Assembly: GCF_039544005.1 (NCBI RefSeq)
Contig: NZ_BAABKV010000001.1
Coordinates: forward strand, 806,001-870,000
Reading direction: 5' to 3'
Source of the DNA: Kitasatospora paranensis
GTDB lineage: Bacteria; Actinomycetota; Actinomycetes; Streptomycetales; Streptomycetaceae
DNA: 64,000 nucleotides
Shown here: one piece after another, positions 46,663 to 56,070 of the stretch
Position numbering within the stretch: position 1 is the first letter of the stretch
Layout of the letters: each line of letters starts with the position of its first letter
The notes under the pieces: model-generated
The model's database searches: none
Seen by the model: the letters and a program-made list of their open reading frames with translations, nothing else
What the model was told of the DNA's origin: nothing
Made by a program: the position numbers and the translations under genes

Positions 46663-46899
46663 GTGAAGGACCTCGAGTTCGAGCAGAAGCGCCGACTCTC
46701 CCGCCTGGAGGCCGCCGATCAGCTGTCGGCGCTGGCGGACGCGCTGCGGCACGGCGGCAACGCCGAACTGGAGCTCGGCCCGGGCACGCTGAGCCTGCGC
46801 GTTCCCGACGACCTGCGCACCGAGATCGAGGTGGAGGTGGGGGACGGCGAGATCGAGCTGGAGATCGAGCTCACCTGGTCGACCGGACAGACCGGGTAG
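46663..46899 (+). CDS. Amphi-Trp domain protein
   Basis: 78 residues: LEFEQKRRLSRLEAADQLSALADALRHGG, then ELELGPGTLSLRVPDDLRTEIEVEVGDGEIELEIELTW. This matches the amphi-Trp small-protein family (KRRLSRxEAAxxL...EIELxW), frequent in actinobacteria and archaea, function unknown, possibly membrane-associated through the amphipathic strand. It lies about 90 bp ahead of a membrane-protein gene on the same strand. Confidence 0.88.
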   Translation: MKDLEFEQKRRLSRLEAADQLSALADALRHGGNAELELGPGTLSLRVPDDLRTEIEVEVGDGEIELEIELTWSTGQTG

Positions 46900-46991
46900 A
46901 CCGCCGAGGCGGCTCCGCGACGCGGTGGCGGCACCGACCCGCCGGGAAGATCCTGGAACACGGGGATCCTTCCCAGCAGGAGGTCCGTGCC

Positions 46992-47813
46992 GTGGACACC
47001 GCCACCCAGACCACCGGCCGGCGCAGCACCGGCGGGTTCCTGGACAGCCCGATCATCGGCATGGCGCCGTGGATCGTGTTCTCGGTGCTGGTCGGGCCGG
47101 GCCGCTTCGAGACGGCCGTCGCGATCGCCCTGGCGCTGACCGTCTTACTGGTCGCCGCCGGCCGGGTCCGGCGGCCGGGCAGCTCGTGGAAGATCCTCGA
47201 ACTGGCCGACGTGGTCTTCTTCGCCGTCCTCGCGGTGGTCGGGCTGATCGCCTCCGCGGGGACGCTCCGGTGGCTGGAGACGTACGCGGGCGAGGTCTCC
47301 AACCTGGCGCTGGTGACCGTCGCCTTCGGCTCGATGGCCGCCCGGATGCCGTTCACGCTGCAGTACGCCCGCGAGCAGGTGCCGCGCGCCCACTGGAACT
47401 CCCCGGCCTTCGTGCGGACCAACTACGTGCTGACCGGCGTGTGGGGGCTGGCGTTCCTGGTGGCGGCCGTGGCCGGGCTCTACGGTGACCTGGTGCTGCA
47501 CGACCCGAACGAGCTCTGGACGGGCTGGGTGATCCAGATCGGCGCGATCATCCTCGCGCTGCGCTTCACCGACTGGTACCCGGACGTCGTACGGGCCCGG
47601 GCCGCCCGGGCCGGCGGGGATCCCGTCCCGGTGCCGACGGTGGGCGCGCTCTTCCTCCCGCTCGCCGGATACCTGATGCCGGTCGGGATCGTCCTGCTGG
47701 CCTTCGATTCGGGCCCGGCCTGGCTGGGGGTGGCGCTGATCGTCGGCGGCGTCCTGCTGACGCGGGCGCTGCGGCGGCAGGAGCGGCCGGGTGACCGGCA
47801 CAGCGAGGCCTGA
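46992..47813 (+). CDS. Integral membrane protein with TTA codon
   Basis: 273 residues, seven or eight hydrophobic helices. GTG 46992 has GGAGG at 46979-46983. IGMAPWIVFSVLVGPGRFETAVAIALALTVLLVAAGR starts the membrane part; MPFTLQYAREQVPRAHWNSPAFVRTNYVLTGVWGL is a distinctive charged loop also seen in hypothetical proteins of the phylum. A TTA codon at 47145 makes its translation depend on the bldA tRNA. Function unknown. Confidence 0.8.
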   Translation: MDTATQTTGRRSTGGFLDSPIIGMAPWIVFSVLVGPGRFETAVAIALALTVLLVAAGRVRRPGSSWKILELADVVFFAVLAVVGLIASAGTLRWLETYAGEVSNLALVTVAFGSMAARMPFTLQYAREQVPRAHWNSPAFVRTNYVLTGVWGLAFLVAAVAGLYGDLVLHDPNELWTGWVIQIGAIILALRFTDWYPDVVRARAARAGGDPVPVPTVGALFLPLAGYLMPVGIVLLAFDSGPAWLGVALIVGGVLLTRALRRQERPGDRHSEA

Positions 47814-47916
47814 ACCGGCGACCCGTCCGACCCGCGGCGCCGGCCCGACGACAGGCCCCGGGCCGCCGCCCGAAGGATCCGCACGCAACGGTCGGCCGAG
47901 CACGCCGCACGAACGA

Positions 47917-47953
47917 GGCCGGGCCGGGCGCATCGGATGCGCCCGGCCCGGCC
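47917..47953 (-). terminator. Terminator for the tRNA and/or the membrane-protein gene
   Basis: Perfect 17-bp stem (47917-47933 and 47937-47953) with a 3-nt loop and TTT on the + side. It lies a few bases past the tRNA 3' end on the minus strand and about 100 nt past the membrane-protein stop on the + strand, so it may serve both. Confidence 0.8.
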
Positions 47954-47958
47954 TTTCG

Positions 47959-48032
47959 TAGCGGGGACAGGATTTGAACCTGCGACCTCTGGGTTATGAG
48001 CCCAGCGAGCTACCGAGCTGCTCCACCCCGCG
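47959..48032 (-). tRNA. tRNA-fMet (CAT), initiator
   Basis: 74 nt read on the minus strand: starts CGCGGGGTGGAGCAGCTCGG, anticodon loop CTCATAA between GGG and CCC, T arm GGTTCAAATCC, ends CCCCGCTA. Three consecutive G:C pairs in the anticodon stem and the C1:U72 mismatch (instead of a Watson-Crick pair) identify it as the initiator, not the elongator. CCA is not encoded. Confidence 0.96.
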
Positions 48033-48044
48033 TCGGTGATCACC

Positions 48045-48075
48045 ACTCTACGTCATCCGGGCGGCCCGACGGTAA
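48045..48075 (-). promoter_or_regulatory. Putative sigma-70 promoter of tRNA-fMet
   Basis: On the minus strand TAGAGT (48050-48045) stands 12 nt before the tRNA 5' end, with TTACCG (48075-48070) 19 nt upstream. The fit to TTGACA/TAnnnT is partial. Confidence 0.35.
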
Positions 48076-48251
48076 TCCGCCGTCTCCGCCGGCGCTCCGG
48101 CGTGTCCCCGTGCCGCCGCCGGGGCCGCTCGGCCCGCCGCCGGCAGGCCGCTCCCCGGTGGCGCGGCGGGTGCGGGCGCGTGGCCGGACGCCCGCGCCCG
48201 CCGCGCGAACCCAAGGCAGGGACGGCCCGCCTGACGGGAGGTCGTGCCGCC

Positions 48252-49130
48252 TCAGTCGCCGAGCACGGTGACGGCGATGCCGGCCAGGCGCTCCGGTTCC
48301 GCGATCACGTCGACGGCGGTGATCCTGCTGTCCGCGATCGTGAAGGCGAGCACCAGCGACAGCCGTCCGCCGGGGGCCATGACCAGGCCGACGGCCCCGT
48401 CCAGCAGCGCCGGGCCGGTGAAGCGGGCCCGTCCGGTGGCGGCCATGGCGCCCTCGGCGACCGTCCGGGCACCGCGGACCACGATCGGCTCGGGCGAGGG
48501 GATGACGGCCCGGTCGGCGTGCAGCACGACGTCCGGGTCGAGCAGGGCGAGCAGCGCGTCGAAGTCCCCGCCGCGCGTGGCGGCGAGGAACGCCTCCACC
48601 AGCCGGCGGTGGCGGGCGCGATCGGCGACGGGGTCCGGCGTTCCGCCGCCGACCCGGCGGCGGGCCCGGCTGGCCAGTTGCCGGGCCGCGGCCGGGGAGC
48701 GCTCGATCATGGGGCCGATCTCGTCGAACGGCACGGCGAACATGTCGTGCAGGACGAAGGCGAGCCGTTCGGCGGGCGTCAGCCTGTCCAGCACCACGAG
48801 CAGGGCCACCCCGACCGCGTCCGCGTGCAGCGCCTCCTCCTCGGGGTCGCCGCCCGCCCCGCGGTCCGGGTCGGCGGCCCGGCCCTCCAGGGGCTCCTCC
48901 GGCCGCGACCGGCGGGAGCGCAGCATGTTCAGGCACACCCGGGCGACCACGGTGGTCAGCCAGCCGGTCAGGTTGTCGACCCCGCCGGTGCCGGCCCGGG
49001 CCGCCCGCAACCAGGCCTCCTGGAGGGCGTCGTCGGCCTCGGCGAGCGACCCGAGCATCCGGTGGGCGACGGCCCGCAGATGGGCGCGGTCCGCCTCGAA
49101 TCGCTCCGTCAGCACGGCACTTTCGTCCAT
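48252..49130 (-). CDS. ECF sigma factor with SnoaL-like C-terminal domain (ECF41/SigJ type)
   Basis: 292 residues. Sigma-2 at 5-75 (HLRAVAHRMLGSLAEADDALQEAWLR), sigma-4 at about 110-165 (LTPAERLAFVLHDMFAVPFDEIGPMI), then a SnoaL-like domain from about 180 to 290. This three-part layout defines the ECF41 group, whose C-terminal domain regulates activity without a separate anti-sigma. It is divergent from an NmrA-like oxidoreductase gene 104 bp away, the usual ECF41 neighbour and target. Confidence 0.93.
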   Translation of the reverse strand: MDESAVLTERFEADRAHLRAVAHRMLGSLAEADDALQEAWLRAARAGTGGVDNLTGWLTTVVARVCLNMLRSRRSRPEEPLEGRAADPDRGAGGDPEEEALHADAVGVALLVVLDRLTPAERLAFVLHDMFAVPFDEIGPMIERSPAAARQLASRARRRVGGGTPDPVADRARHRRLVEAFLAATRGGDFDALLALLDPDVVLHADRAVIPSPEPIVVRGARTVAEGAMAATGRARFTGPALLDGAVGLVMAPGGRLSLVLAFTIADSRITAVDVIAEPERLAGIAVTVLGD

Positions 49131-49234
49131 CGGTCACATTCCCCGTTCGCGGCGTGTCAGAGAGGCAGGAGTCGAAAACCTACCGATCCGGGCCGGGCGC
49201 CGTCCGCCCGGGCCGGACAACCTCTGGAGGAGTC

Positions 49235-50011
49235 ATGACGACGACCGTCCTGGTCACCGGTGGCACGGGCACCCTGGGCCGGCACGTGGTGCCGCTGCTG
49301 CAGGAGAAGGGCTGCACGGTCCGGGTGCTCAGCCGGCACGACCGCCCGTCCGCGGACGGCGTCCGGTACGTCACCGGCGACCTGCTCAAGGACGAGGGGA
49401 TCGAACCGGCGCTGGCGGGCGCCGAGACCGTGCTGCACCTCGCCGGCGGTCCGAAGGGCGACGACGTGGCGACCCGGCACCTGGTACGGGCCGCGTCCCG
49501 GGCCGGGATCCGGCACCTGGTGTACATCTCGGTGATCGCGGCGGACCGGGTGCCGCTCGGGTACTTCCGCGCCAAGCTGGGCGCCGAACGCGCGGTGGCC
49601 GAGTCGGGGCTGCCGTGGACGACGCTGCGGGCCGCCCAGTTCCACGATCTGGTGCTGGGCGTGGCCCGGACGATGGCCAGGATGCCGGTGATACCCGTCC
49701 CCGGCGGGGTGCGCCTCCAGCCGGTCGACGCGTCCGAGGTCGCGGCCAGGCTGGTCGACCTCACTCTGGACGCGCCCGCGGGCGCGGTGCCGGACCTGGC
49801 CGGCCCGCAGGTCCTCGGGATGGGCGAGCTGCTGCGCGGCTACCTCGCGGTGCGCGGCACCCGGCGGCCGATGCTGCCGGTCCGGGTGCCGGGCGGCGCC
49901 GGCCGCGTCTACCGGGCGGGCGAGAACCTGTCGCCGGACGGCGCCGCGACGACGGGCGGCCGGACGTGGGAGTCGTTCCTCGCCGAAAGGGTGGCCGGGG
50001 GCGCCCGCTGA
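49235..50011 (+). CDS. NmrA-like SDR, probable ECF41 target
   Basis: 258 residues. Atypical SDR: TVLVTGGTGTLGRHVVPLL at the start, YVTGDLL, HLVYISVIAADRVPLGYFRAKLGAE with the Tyr/Lys-like pair, PWTTLRAAQFHD. This is the NmrA/NAD(P)H-binding type often found beside ECF41 sigma genes. GGAGG at 49226 sets ATG 49235 as the start. Physiological substrate unknown. Confidence 0.92.
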   Translation: MTTTVLVTGGTGTLGRHVVPLLQEKGCTVRVLSRHDRPSADGVRYVTGDLLKDEGIEPALAGAETVLHLAGGPKGDDVATRHLVRAASRAGIRHLVYISVIAADRVPLGYFRAKLGAERAVAESGLPWTTLRAAQFHDLVLGVARTMARMPVIPVPGGVRLQPVDASEVAARLVDLTLDAPAGAVPDLAGPQVLGMGELLRGYLAVRGTRRPMLPVRVPGGAGRVYRAGENLSPDGAATTGGRTWESFLAERVAGGAR

Positions 50012-50268
50012 GGGCCCGCGGCAGCCCGGGACTGCCGCGGTGCCGGGCCGGATCGCCGTCCCGATCGCCGTTCCGGCCCGGGGCTCCTCCGGGCCGCCTC
50101 CGGAGTACCGTGGAAGACGTCGGGGCGGTGGTGCCGTACGCGGTCGCCGCAGACGTCCCGGTGAAGGACTCGACCGGAGGCCCGGCGCCTCCAGGAGGCG
50201 GTGGCGCCTCGTGACCGCTCACGCTTCGGCTGCACGACCCGCTGTCGTCCCGCACGGCACGAGGTCCC

Positions 50269-50489
50269 ATGTACGCGGCCGATGACTCCCTCCAGAGTCC
50301 GCTCGGGGCCGTCGGGAAGGTGACGGTGCCGATCCCGGCGGACGGCCCGGGCGAGGTCCTGGTCGCGCTGCGGGGCGGTTCGGAGGCCTTCGCGGCGTGG
50401 TGCGCCGGGCCGGTCGCCGTGAACACCCGGGTGGTCGTCGTCGACACGTTCTCCGCCCGGTCGGTGCTCGTCGAGCCACTGCCCCCTGA
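50269..50489 (+). CDS. NfeD-like OB-fold protein (3' end frame broken)
   Basis: 73 residues when repaired: LGAVGKVTVPIPADGPGEVLVALRGGSEAFAAW, then VNTRVVVVDTFSARSVLVEPLPP. This matches the small OB-fold protein that accompanies flotillin genes in streptomycetes, related to the soluble domain of NfeD. As written it runs on in frame into the flotillin gene. One base missing from CCCCC 50482-50486 would give the stop TGA at 50487-50489. Thus the apparent fusion is probably artificial. Confidence 0.75.
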
Positions 50490-50541
50490 ACGCGGCGGTC
50501 CCGCGTCCTTCGTGAATCCCTTGCAGGTCAGGTGGTCCGTC

Positions 50542-51767
50542 ATGTTGTTCTGGCACGTTCCCGCGCCCAACGAGGCGATGCTCATCTCCGGTTCGAAGCG
50601 GCAGTCGCAGGACACCCAGTTCCGGATCGTCACGGGCCACGGGAGCTTCGTCCTCCCGGTGAAGCAGAAGGCCCGCATGCTGTCCCTCGCCCTCCAGGAG
50701 GCCGAGATCGCCGAGGACTGCGTCACCCAGCAGGGCATCCGGCTCACCGTCCGGGCCGTCTGCGTCTTCAAGGTCGGCGACGACGCGGTGTCGATCGCCA
50801 ACGCCGCCCGGCGCTTCCTGTCCGTGCAGAACCAGATGCAGGAGCTCGTCGGCCGGATCTTCGCCGGCCACCTGCGCTCCATCATCGGCGGGCTGACGGT
50901 GGAGCAGATCATCCGGGAGCGCAGCCGGGTCGCCCAGGAGGTCGTGGCGGGCAGCCACGGCGAGATGGAGAAGCTCGGCATCGTGGTGGACGCCCTGCAG
51001 ATCCAGGAGATCGAGGACGCCACCGGCTACATCAACAACCTCGCCGCGCCGCACGCGGCCGCGGTGGCCAGCCAGGCCCGGATCGCCCAGGCCAAGGCCG
51101 ACCAGGAGGCGACCGAGCGCGAGCAGCAGGCCGCCGCGCTCAAAGCCGAGTACGAGCGGGACACCGCGATCAAGCGGGCCGGCTTCCTCGCGGAGACCGA
51201 GCAGTCCAGGGCGCGCGCCGCCCAGGCCGGACCGCTCGCCGAGGCCCGGGCCACGCAGGAGGTCATCGAGGAGCAGACCTCGCTCGCCCAGCGCCATGTG
51301 GCGCTCACGGCGCAGCGGCTGGAGGCGGAGGTGCGACGCCCCGCCGACGCGGAGGCCTACCGGAAGCGCACGCTGGCCGAGGCCGACCGCGACCGGGTGA
51401 AGTTCGAGGCCGACGGCAGTGCCTACACCGAACGGGCCCTGGCCCAGGCCCAGGCGGACGCCAACACCGCCCGGGCGGCGTCGCTGCGGGACGGCAACCA
51501 GGAGCTGATCGCGGCCAACCGCATCGTGGAGAACCTGCCCGCGCTCGCCGACGCGGCGGCCCGGGCCTGGCAGGCGCCGACCTGACCGTGCTGAACGGCA
51601 CCGACGGTGTGAACCAGGTCGCCGCCGGCATCGTCAGCCAGGGGCTGGCCATCCTGCAGTCCCTGCAGCACCAGGCGGCCCCGACCGGCACGACGTCCCC
51701 GGCATCGGCGACGGCGGATCCGAACGTCAACGGCCGCGCCACACCACGCCTCCCGAACCGGAGCTGA
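50542..51767 (+). CDS. Flotillin/SPFH-domain protein (one frame break)
   Basis: About 408 residues when repaired. The start MLFWHVPAPNEAMLISGSKRQ agrees with short actinobacterial flotillins. The SPFH domain covers residues 5-180 (CVTQQGIRLTVRAVCVFKVGDD, RIFAGHLRSIIGGLTVEQII), and a long coiled coil rich in Ala/Gln/Glu runs at about 195-340. The natural end VLNGTDGVNQVAAGIVSQGLAIL is in another frame; one G missing at 51573-51574 (CAGGCG) joins it. It should form membrane-associated scaffolds with the OB-fold partner upstream. Confidence 0.85.
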
Positions 51768-51884
51768 CCGGCCGCCCCGGGTCACCGCACCGGACGGGAC
51801 ACACGTTGGAGCCCGCCCAGGATGTCCGGCGCCCGGCGAGCGCCGCGGCGGACGCGGTCGTCGGCCGGCCGGGCGGCCTGCTCG

Positions 51885-52136
51885 TCACGGTGCGGGGGCC
51901 CGCGACGCGACGGCCGGTGACGACTGCCTCGGGACCGGCCGGACGGTCGCCGGGTCGTAGAGGTACCAGCCGCGGGTGCGGGTGTCCCGGCCCCAGCTGA
52001 TCAGTGCCATCCAGCGCGTCGACCCCTGGCAGAGGTGCCAGCGCTCGACCTGCCCGGGCTGCCAGCGGCCGCCGGTGCGGATCTCCACCCACCGCCAGCG
52101 CGGCTCGGCGTCCCAGCTCCGGCCGGGCCCGGACAT
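51885..52136 (-). CDS. Small hypothetical protein
   Basis: 83 residues, rich in Trp and Arg: RWRWVEIRTGGRWQPGQVERWHLC, then RTRGWYLYDPATVRPV. The tryptophan-rich SH3-like pattern and codon bias look coding, and I recall similar short proteins in other streptomycetes. No function assigned. Confidence 0.6.
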   Translation of the reverse strand: MSGPGRSWDAEPRWRWVEIRTGGRWQPGQVERWHLCQGSTRWMALISWGRDTRTRGWYLYDPATVRPVPRQSSPAVASRAPAP

Positions 52137-52280
52137 CAGTTCCCGGGGCGCGCGGACGGCATCGCCCGGAGCGAGGTCGGGGCGAGGGGCAGGAGAAACG
52201 GAGCTCTGGCTTCCACCTTCTCAGTATCGAACAGGTGTTCGCATGATGGCAAGCGCGTCCGCCGGCCCCGGCGACCGGCG

Positions 52281-52460
52281 TCACGGCCCGGTGCGGGAGT
52301 CGCCGCCGTCCGCGATCCTCATGGCCCAGGTGTGGAAGGCAGCCCGCTCGGCAGGCGGGATCCGCAGGTGCGCGGGGATCCAGTCGGCAGTGGCGGCGTC
52401 GAGGAGGTCGGCCAGGCCGAGGTGGCACCAGTCCCCGTGAGCGAAGTTGTAGGCGCGCAT
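52281..52460 (-). CDS. Hypothetical protein, 5' end uncertain
   Basis: At least 59 residues: MRAYNFAHGDWCHLGLADLLDAATADW, IPPAERAAFHTWAMRIADGG. The composition is protein-like, and the same frame continues upstream (LGPDEVAAIRARVGP) without a clear start, so the true 5' end probably lies in 52500-52560, perhaps behind another missing base. No family recognised. Confidence 0.5.
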   Translation of the reverse strand: MRAYNFAHGDWCHLGLADLLDAATADWIPAHLRIPPAERAAFHTWAMRIADGGDSRTGP

Positions 52461-52827
52461 GAGCGGCCCGACCCTGGCACGGATGGCGGCCACCTCGTCC
52501 GGCCCCAGCCCGGCCTCACCCGGCCATCCTGGCCGACGGCGGGCACCCGGGCCAGGCCCCGGACGGCGCGCGGCACCGCGCAGGCACAACGAGGCGGCCG
52601 CCGGGAGGGGGCGCCCCTGCCCCGCCGTCCCGGAACCCGACCGCCAATCCGAGGAGTTCGGGCTTTCACCGGATCGGGTGGCACCTCGACCGACTCCCCC
52701 GCCCCGGGACGGGTCGCGGCCTAGCGTGGATCCACGGTGCCCCGACCGGCGCCCCGGCGACCCGGGCCCCGACCGCGACCGCCCGTCCCCACTGCCCGCA
52801 CCGCACGCCACCCGCCGAGGAGCCGCC
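52461..52827 (+). other. Gap ahead of the Nudix gene
   Basis: 367 bp. It may include the unresolved 5' part of the minus-strand hypothetical gene and the divergent promoters. GAGGAG at 52817-52822 serves the Nudix ATG. Nothing else recognised. Confidence 0.45.
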
Positions 52828-53346
52828 ATGGCCGAGACCGGACCGGACCACCGACACCTGAACGGGCACGCCGTGAGCCGTCTCTCGGCGGCCGTCATCG
52901 TGCACGACACGGCCGCCGACCGGATCCTCGCCCTGCACTACGCACAGCGCCCGTGGAGCCCCTCGGCCGCCTGGACCGTCCCCGGCGGGAAGGTCGATCC
53001 GGGCGAGCGGGTCGACCTGGCCGCGGCCCGCGAGCTGCACGAGGAGACGGGCCTGCTCGTCCGGCCCGAGGACCTGCGCCTGGTGCACACCGTCCAGGTC
53101 GAACAGGGGTGGGACGGCAACGGCGGATTCGTCCTGTTCGTGTTCGCCGCCACGGCCTGGTCCGGCACCCTCCTGAACGTCGAACCGGGCAAGCACATCG
53201 ACGTGCGATGGGCACCGGCCCAGGACCTGCCGGGCCCGATGTTCCCCTCCGCGCGGCTCGCCCTGGACGCCTACCTGGCCGGCGGTCCCGCCTTCTCCGC
53301 CAACGGCTGGAGCGCCTCCGACCGACGCGAACCCGTCGAGCCCTGA
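52828..53346 (+). CDS. Nudix hydrolase
   Basis: 172 residues. The Nudix box GGKVDPGERVDLAAARELHEETGL fits G-x5-E-x7-RE-x-x-EE-x-G except that the third conserved position is L in REL. One domain, with no fusion partner. It removes a nucleoside diphosphate-linked group; substrate unknown. The ATG at 52828 has a good ribosome site. Confidence 0.92.
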   Translation: MAETGPDHRHLNGHAVSRLSAAVIVHDTAADRILALHYAQRPWSPSAAWTVPGGKVDPGERVDLAAARELHEETGLLVRPEDLRLVHTVQVEQGWDGNGGFVLFVFAATAWSGTLLNVEPGKHIDVRWAPAQDLPGPMFPSARLALDAYLAGGPAFSANGWSASDRREPVEP

Positions 53347-53382
53347 CCCCCGGGGACGGCCGAAGGATCGTAGGGTGACCCG

Positions 53383-53989
53383 ATGACCGATCCCCAGGGC
53401 CTTGCCAGCACCGCCGGGTACGGCGAAGCCTGCCGCGCTCGTCGAGCAGTACGAGAGCGTGTCGTTCGCCGACGTGCACCGCGACGTGCTGCATCTGTTC
53501 CCGTCGCGGCCCGGCGTGATCCTCGACGTCGGCGCCGGCAGCGGGCGGGACGCGGCGGCGCTCGCCGGGCAGGGGCACCAGGTGGTCGCCGTCGAGCCGA
53601 CACCCGAACTCCGTTCGCTGGGGCAGCGGATCCACGCGGACCGGGACATCGAGTGGGTCGACGACGCGCTGCCCGATCTGCCGGTGCTGACCGCCCGCGG
53701 CCGGTCCTTCGACCTGATCCTGCTGACGGCGGTGTGGATGCATCTGGACGGGGCGCAGCGGACGACCGCGATGGCTGCCCTGGTCGGCCTGCTCGGCCCC
53801 GCGGGCCGGGTGGTGCTGTCCCTGCGGCACGGACCCGTCCCGCCGGGACGACGGATGTTCGATGTCCCGGCCGAGGAGACGGCGCAACTCGCCCGCGGTC
53901 ACGGGCTGGTGGTGGAACACCTCAGCGAGCACGCCGATCCGCACGGCCGCGACGGCGTGCGGTGGAGCCGCCTCGGGCTGCGCCGGTAG
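53383..53989 (+). CDS. SAM-dependent methyltransferase (frame break near 53430)
   Basis: About 201 residues. Motif I VILDVGAGSGRDAAALA, post-I VAVEPTPELRS, LILLTAVWMHL; class I fold. The expected N-terminus MTDPQGLASTAGYGEA starts at ATG 53383 in one frame, while AALVEQYESVSFADVHRDVLHLFP is in another. The frame in use has a stop at 53384, so the alternative start would be TTG 53402. Two missing C or one extra base at GAAGCCTGCC (53426-53435) would reconcile them. Substrate unknown. Confidence 0.8.
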
Positions 53990-54033
53990 ACGCTCCGGTC
54001 GGACACCTCGGGTCGGGATCCGGGTGCGGGAGG

Positions 54034-54676
54034 TCAGGCGGTGAGCTCGTAGATGCTTCTGGCGACCAGCCAGAGGCCGACGAAGAGCGACAGCGTGACC
54101 ACCGTCTGGTCCTGGTGCTCGTCCATCCAGGTGCGCAGGCCGCCGAGGCGCAACTGCGCGGCGGTGGGAGAAGACGGTGTACAGCTCCATCACGATCAGC
54201 CCCGCGGTCGCGAGCAGGCAGTATCCGGCCAGCACGACGAAGGTGGTCCCGGCGGACAGGTCGGCCTCCACGACCGTGGCGGCGCCTGCGCCGACCATGG
54301 CCCACGGCTGGAGGAGCACGGCGAGGCCGGCCGCCGTGAACACCGAGACGCGGTCCAGCCTCGCCATCCACTTCGGCTGGCGCCTCGGCCGCGGCGGCAG
54401 CCGGCGCTTCCGCTCCCCGTACACGGTGAGCCCGATGCCCAGGGTCAGTTTCACCGCGGTGGCCGCGGTGGACGGGGCCGTGTGCGGGGCGGGCGGGGAG
54501 CCGCCGGTCAGCAGCAGCACCGCGGTGATCACCAGGACGAGGCAGGCGAGCCAGGAGAGGATGAACGCCAGCCCCTTGCGCAGGCCGCCGTCCGCCGACA
54601 GCAGCAGGATGAAGGCGCTGTTGTGGAGCGGCCCGAGCGAGATCGCGGTGCCGATCACGAGAAACTCAAGGACCAT
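54034..54676 (-). CDS. GAP/Sap-family membrane protein (frame break near 54165)
   Basis: About 214 residues with five or six helices. The opening FLVIGTAISLGPLHNSAFILLLSADGGLRKGLAFILSWLACLVLV is characteristic of the GAP (Sap, lipid-addressing) family, related to LysE/DsbD-type transporters. After TVFS the frame is lost; adding two bases at GGG 54165-54167 continues as PTAAQLRLGGLRTWMDEHQDQTVVTLSLFVGLWLVARSIYELTA and a stop at 54034. Mycobacterial relatives take part in glycolipid surface display. Confidence 0.82.
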
Positions 54677-55017
54677 CGGCGCTCACCGCCCGCGCTGCCC
54701 CACCGGCCCCGGACCGGCCGGGCCGGGTCGCGACCGTCCACCCGGCACCGTGTTCGTCCGCCATCCTCGCCCTCCGGCCGGAGACCTTCGCAGACCTCCG
54801 CACGCGCGGACGTCGGGCCCGACAGGCGCAGGTACGTCGTGGCGGCACGTCGTGGCGACCGCCGCACTCCGACTCTCCGCGCACGGCGGGGGCGAGTCAA
54901 GCACGCCACGGCGGCTTCCTCCGATTGCCCGCCGGGCGGCGCAGCGGGGATCGCCCGTTCCGGGGAACCTGCGGTCCGGGCCCCCGGCGGCAGCGGGCCC
55001 GGCCGGAGGATGGCGCG

Positions 55018-55971
55018 ATGGAGATGATCCACGTACGGCTGGTCGTCCCGCCGGAGCTGGCCGAGGAGACCGTCCGTGCGCTGGCGGCCGACCGGTTCGT
55101 CTTCAACCTGGTGGTGCTGCCGGGCGCCGCGCGCAACCCGGACGGCGACGCGGTCACCTGCGACGTTCTCACCGGGGCGGCCAACGACACCCTGGGCCGG
55201 CTGCGCGCGCTGGCGGTGGAGCGGCACGGCTCGATCGTCGTCGAACCCGTCGAGATGGCGCTGTCCGACACCGCGGCCGCGGCCGAGTCGCACCGCCTCG
55301 GTGCGCTGGCGCACGCCCCGGTCTGGGAGGAGGTCGAGGCCCGGATCCGGGCCGAGGGCAGCTACCGGCCGAGCTTCTACCTCTATCTGGTCGTCGCCGG
55401 ACTCATCGGCTCGGTGGGGATCCTCACCAACTCGCAGATCCTGATCGTGGCGGCGATGGTGGTCGGGCCGGAGTACGGCGCGATCACGAGTGTCGCTCTG
55501 GGCCTCGAACGGCACAGCCGGGGTCGGGTCCGGCGGGGTCTCGTCGCCCTCGCCGTCGGATTCACCCTGGCGATCGTCGCCACCTTCCTGTTCACCCTGC
55601 TCGTCCGGGCGCTCGACCTCCAGCCACCGGCCTTCGAACGGGGCCTGCGTCCGGTCTCCGACCTGATCGACGCGCCCGACTTCTTCTCGGTCGTCGTCGC
55701 CGTGCTGGCCGGCATCATCGGGATCGTGTCCCTGACCGAGGCGCGGACGAGCGCGCTGCTCGGGGTGTTCATCTCCGTCACCACCATTCCGGCCGCGGCG
55801 GACGTCGGGGTCTCCTGCGCGTTCGCGAGCTTCCACGAGGCCGGCGGCTCCCTGCTCCAACTGCTCCTCAACATCGTGGTGCTGGTCGCGATGGGGGTGG
55901 TCACCCTCAAGGTCCAGCGGGCGGTCTGGCGCGGCATCGGCCGGCGGATCCGGCCCGCCCGAGGCGTCTGA
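55018..55971 (+). CDS. DUF389 family membrane protein
   Basis: 317 residues. The soluble N-terminal part (IHVRLVVPPELAEETVRALA) is an ACT-like cytoplasmic domain. From about residue 125 DUF389 begins: YLYLVVAGLIGSVGILTNSQILIVAAMVVGPEYGAITSVALGL, with about six membrane helices. The NSQILIVAAMVVGPE motif is the family signature. ATG 55018 (MEMIHVRL) is the homology start. Function unknown. Confidence 0.9.
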   Translation: MEMIHVRLVVPPELAEETVRALAADRFVFNLVVLPGAARNPDGDAVTCDVLTGAANDTLGRLRALAVERHGSIVVEPVEMALSDTAAAAESHRLGALAHAPVWEEVEARIRAEGSYRPSFYLYLVVAGLIGSVGILTNSQILIVAAMVVGPEYGAITSVALGLERHSRGRVRRGLVALAVGFTLAIVATFLFTLLVRALDLQPPAFERGLRPVSDLIDAPDFFSVVVAVLAGIIGIVSLTEARTSALLGVFISVTTIPAAADVGVSCAFASFHEAGGSLLQLLLNIVVLVAMGVVTLKVQRAVWRGIGRRIRPARGV

Positions 55972-56070
55972 CGCCCGTGCCGGCCCGTTCGCAGCACCGC
56001 GACCCGGCTGCCGCGCGCGGCGGACGGCCCTGACGGGCCATCGACGGGGAAAGCGTCCTACGCTTCGGGC

